NCBI GenBank assembly: GCA_937924675.1
Contig: CALEVL010000270.1
Coordinates: 1 to 43,106, forward strand
DNA length: 43,106 nt
DNA from: an uncultured Ignavibacteria bacterium
GTDB lineage: Bacteria > Bacteroidota > Ignavibacteria > Tepidaquicellales > Tepidaquicellaceae
Direction: 5' to 3'
Made by a program: the position numbers and the translations under genes. Shown piece after piece: positions 41,592-43,106 of this stretch. The notes beneath the pieces are model-generated. The model was not told the DNA's origin, searched no databases, and was given only the letters and a program-made list of their open reading frames with translations. The stretch's first letter is position 1. Every line of letters starts with the position of its first letter.

Positions 41592-42982
41592 GCAAAAGGA
41601 TATTAATTCCAATAATCCCTGCAAAGCAAAGATTTTACAGCGATGGTTCGGATTCCGGAGTCGATCTTAAAGCTGTCTGTATATTTGTTGCTGCAGGTTT
41701 CTTTCTTGGTGAGGATACATATTTCAAAAACCTGAAAGCAATGCAGCCGGCAACGGAGTATGAAATTAATGACAATGACGAAGTAACCGGATCAAAGGTT
41801 GCATGGCGCTGGCATTATGAACCTGAGGAGAAGACATTAGAAGAGTCAACAGAGGAATTCACTTCTTTGTTTGAAACGATAACGAGAAAATTGCTTGGAG
41901 ATAAGAAAATTATTCTTCCACTGTCTGGGGGACTTGACAGCAGGAGCCAGGCAGCTGCTCTTGAGAATGGTGAGAATGTTCATTGTTATTCATACAAGTT
42001 TGCTGACAGCTTTGATGAAACAAAGTACGGACGTGAGATTGCAAAGGTGAAGGGATTTGAATTCTCTGAGTATATAATTCCCAAAGGATATCTTTGGAAT
42101 AAGCTCGATGAAATATCTGAGATTAATCAATGTTATGCAGACTTCACGCATCCAAGACAGATGGCACACATTGAAGAGATAAGTAAACTTGGTGAAATTT
42201 TTTATCTCGGGCATTGGGGTGATGTGTTGTTTGATGATATGAAGGTTGAAAATGATCTTACATTTGATGAACAGTTGAATTCTTTGGAGAAGAAGATCGT
42301 AAAACGCGGAGGCAAGGAACTTGCGGAATCACTTTGGACAGCATGGGGTCTTGAAGGAAAATTTTCGGATTATCTTAGAGACAGAATTTCTGAATTGCTT
42401 CAGGAAATCAGAATAGAAAATGCAAACTCAAGAATTCGCGCTTTCAAATCAATGTACTGGGCTCCGAGATGGACAAGCGCCAACATGAGCACGTTCAGTA
42501 ACTTCAGACCTGTTGCACTTCCTTATTATGATGATGAGATGTGCAAATTCATTTGCAATGTCCCTGAAGAACATCTGGCAAAGCGTCAGATTCAGATCAA
42601 CTACATTAAGAATAAAAGTCCTGAGCTTGCGGCAATTCCATGGCAAGAATATGATCCGCTGAATCTGTACAGTTACAAAAACTTTGAATCTGCATCAATG
42701 ATACCTCTGAGAGCAGTGAGAAAGGGAAAGAGGATTATCAATGAGAAGATACTTGGGAAAAGGAAGGTAACCCGCAACTGGGAACTGCAATTCCTGGGAG
42801 AGGATAATGAGCGAAATTTGAAAGGAAGACTTTTTGATGAGAAAAAGTTCAGTGAGTTCTTGCCGCAAACAGTAGTGAAGAAATACTATGACAATTTCAT
42901 GCAGGCAGATGATGTAAAGTATTCACATCCGGTAAGCATGTTGCTGACGCTTTCGCAATTCTGCAAAATGAACCTGAACTGA
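41588..42982 (+). CDS. Asparagine synthase-like protein lacking the catalytic part of the glutaminase domain
   Basis: A 464-residue protein whose main domain is the ATP-dependent synthetase domain of asparagine synthetases. The PP-loop is LPLSGGLDSRS (111-121), and GHWGDVLFDD and APRWTSANMSTF lie where acceptor contacts are expected. The first 90 residues look like the end of a class II glutaminase domain (FFLGEDTYFKNLKAMQPATEYEI, then VAWRWHY), but the N-terminal catalytic Cys2 is missing: the protein starts MSKR. It may use free ammonia, borrow a glutaminase, or form an amide or ester by adenylation alone. It overlaps neighbours on both sides. Confidence 0.85.
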   Translation: MSKRILIPIIPAKQRFYSDGSDSGVDLKAVCIFVAAGFFLGEDTYFKNLKAMQPATEYEINDNDEVTGSKVAWRWHYEPEEKTLEESTEEFTSLFETITRKLLGDKKIILPLSGGLDSRSQAAALENGENVHCYSYKFADSFDETKYGREIAKVKGFEFSEYIIPKGYLWNKLDEISEINQCYADFTHPRQMAHIEEISKLGEIFYLGHWGDVLFDDMKVENDLTFDEQLNSLEKKIVKRGGKELAESLWTAWGLEGKFSDYLRDRISELLQEIRIENANSRIRAFKSMYWAPRWTSANMSTFSNFRPVALPYYDDEMCKFICNVPEEHLAKRQIQINYIKNKSPELAAIPWQEYDPLNLYSYKNFESASMIPLRAVRKGKRIINEKILGKRKVTRNWELQFLGEDNERNLKGRLFDEKKFSEFLPQTVVKKYYDNFMQADDVKYSHPVSMLLTLSQFCKMNLN

Positions 42983-43106
42983 TGAATGAAAAAAATTTTA
43001 CAGTAGCAATCTATTCGGGTAACATTCCGTCAACAACTTTCATTGAAAATTTAATCGAAGGCATGGCGGAAGCAGGTCTGAACATTTTATTGTTTGGAAA
43101 GAAAAC
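42982..43106 (+). CDS. Probable GT-B glycosyltransferase, N-terminal fragment (cut by window end)
   Basis: An open frame begins at an ATG that shares one base with the previous stop (TGATG) and runs off the window after 41 codons. The visible part, NFTVAIYSGNIPSTTFIENLIEGMAEAGLNILLFGKK (two adjoining stretches), is a first beta strand, helix and second strand like those opening GT-B transferases, and it resembles the start of the protein at 32950. The assignment rests only on this short pattern and on the context of transferase genes. Confidence 0.55.
   Translation, partial: MNEKNFTVAIYSGNIPSTTFIENLIEGMAEAGLNILLFGKK

Overview
This window is one long stretch of surface-polysaccharide (O-antigen, capsule or glycoprotein-glycan type) biosynthesis genes. 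I find about 39 coding sequences, all on the + strand, usually overlapping or separated by fewer than 100 bases. I see no rRNA, tRNA, insertion sequence, CRISPR array or convincing terminator. The first and last genes are cut by the window edges, so the locus continues both ways. Base composition is moderately AT-rich. Purine-rich ribosome binding sites are mostly absent, and about ten genes start with TTG. This suggests a diderm (Gram-negative) bacterium such as a Bacteroidota/Ignavibacteria-type organism or a spirochaete, but the taxon cannot be fixed from these genes.

Region 1 (1-9744) looks like a nonulosonic-acid or amino-sugar module: the end of a Gfo/Idh/MocA oxidoreductase, a PtmA-like SDR, a NeuB/SpsE-type synthase, an SpsF-type cytidylyltransferase, a second oxidoreductase, a DegT aminotransferase, a possible GT-B transferase, a GNAT acetyltransferase, an N-acetyl sugar amidotransferase (PseA/WbpG type) and a GatA-like amidase. 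Region 2 (9759-12516) has two glycosyltransferases.

Region 3 (12513-17267) is the most striking part: a phosphonate pathway inside the glycan locus. A fused cytidylyltransferase-PEP mutase (Fom1 architecture), a phosphonopyruvate decarboxylase and an iron-type alcohol dehydrogenase (predicted phosphonoacetaldehyde reductase) should convert PEP to 2-hydroxyethylphosphonate (HEP) and activate it as CMP-HEP. A CDP-glycerol glycerophosphotransferase-like protein follows immediately and is a natural candidate to move HEP-phosphonate onto the glycan. No genes for antibiotic tailoring are present, so a phosphonate-decorated surface polymer is the best reading.

Region 4 (17271-25085) holds an AAC(3)-family acetyltransferase, a DUF4910 aminopeptidase-like protein, an SDR whose catalytic Tyr and Lys are replaced, a Wzt-type ABC transporter ATPase with a C-terminal glycan-recognition-like domain but no permease nearby, and LegB-, DegT- and PtmE-like genes that point to a nucleotide-linked legionaminic-acid-like pathway. 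Region 5 (25099-32953) adds two glycosyltransferases, a cupin, two further DegT aminotransferases, a WlbA-like oxidoreductase, a PAPS-type sulfotransferase and a methyltransferase. Region 6 (32950-43106) is mostly glycosyltransferases, including an 821-residue double GT4 protein, with a NodB-like deacetylase, a degenerate methyltransferase and an asparagine-synthase-like protein lacking a complete glutaminase domain.

Together the genes predict an ABC-exported or otherwise exported heteropolymer rich in amino and acidic sugars, decorated by acetyl, amidino, methyl, sulfate and, most unusually, phosphonate groups.
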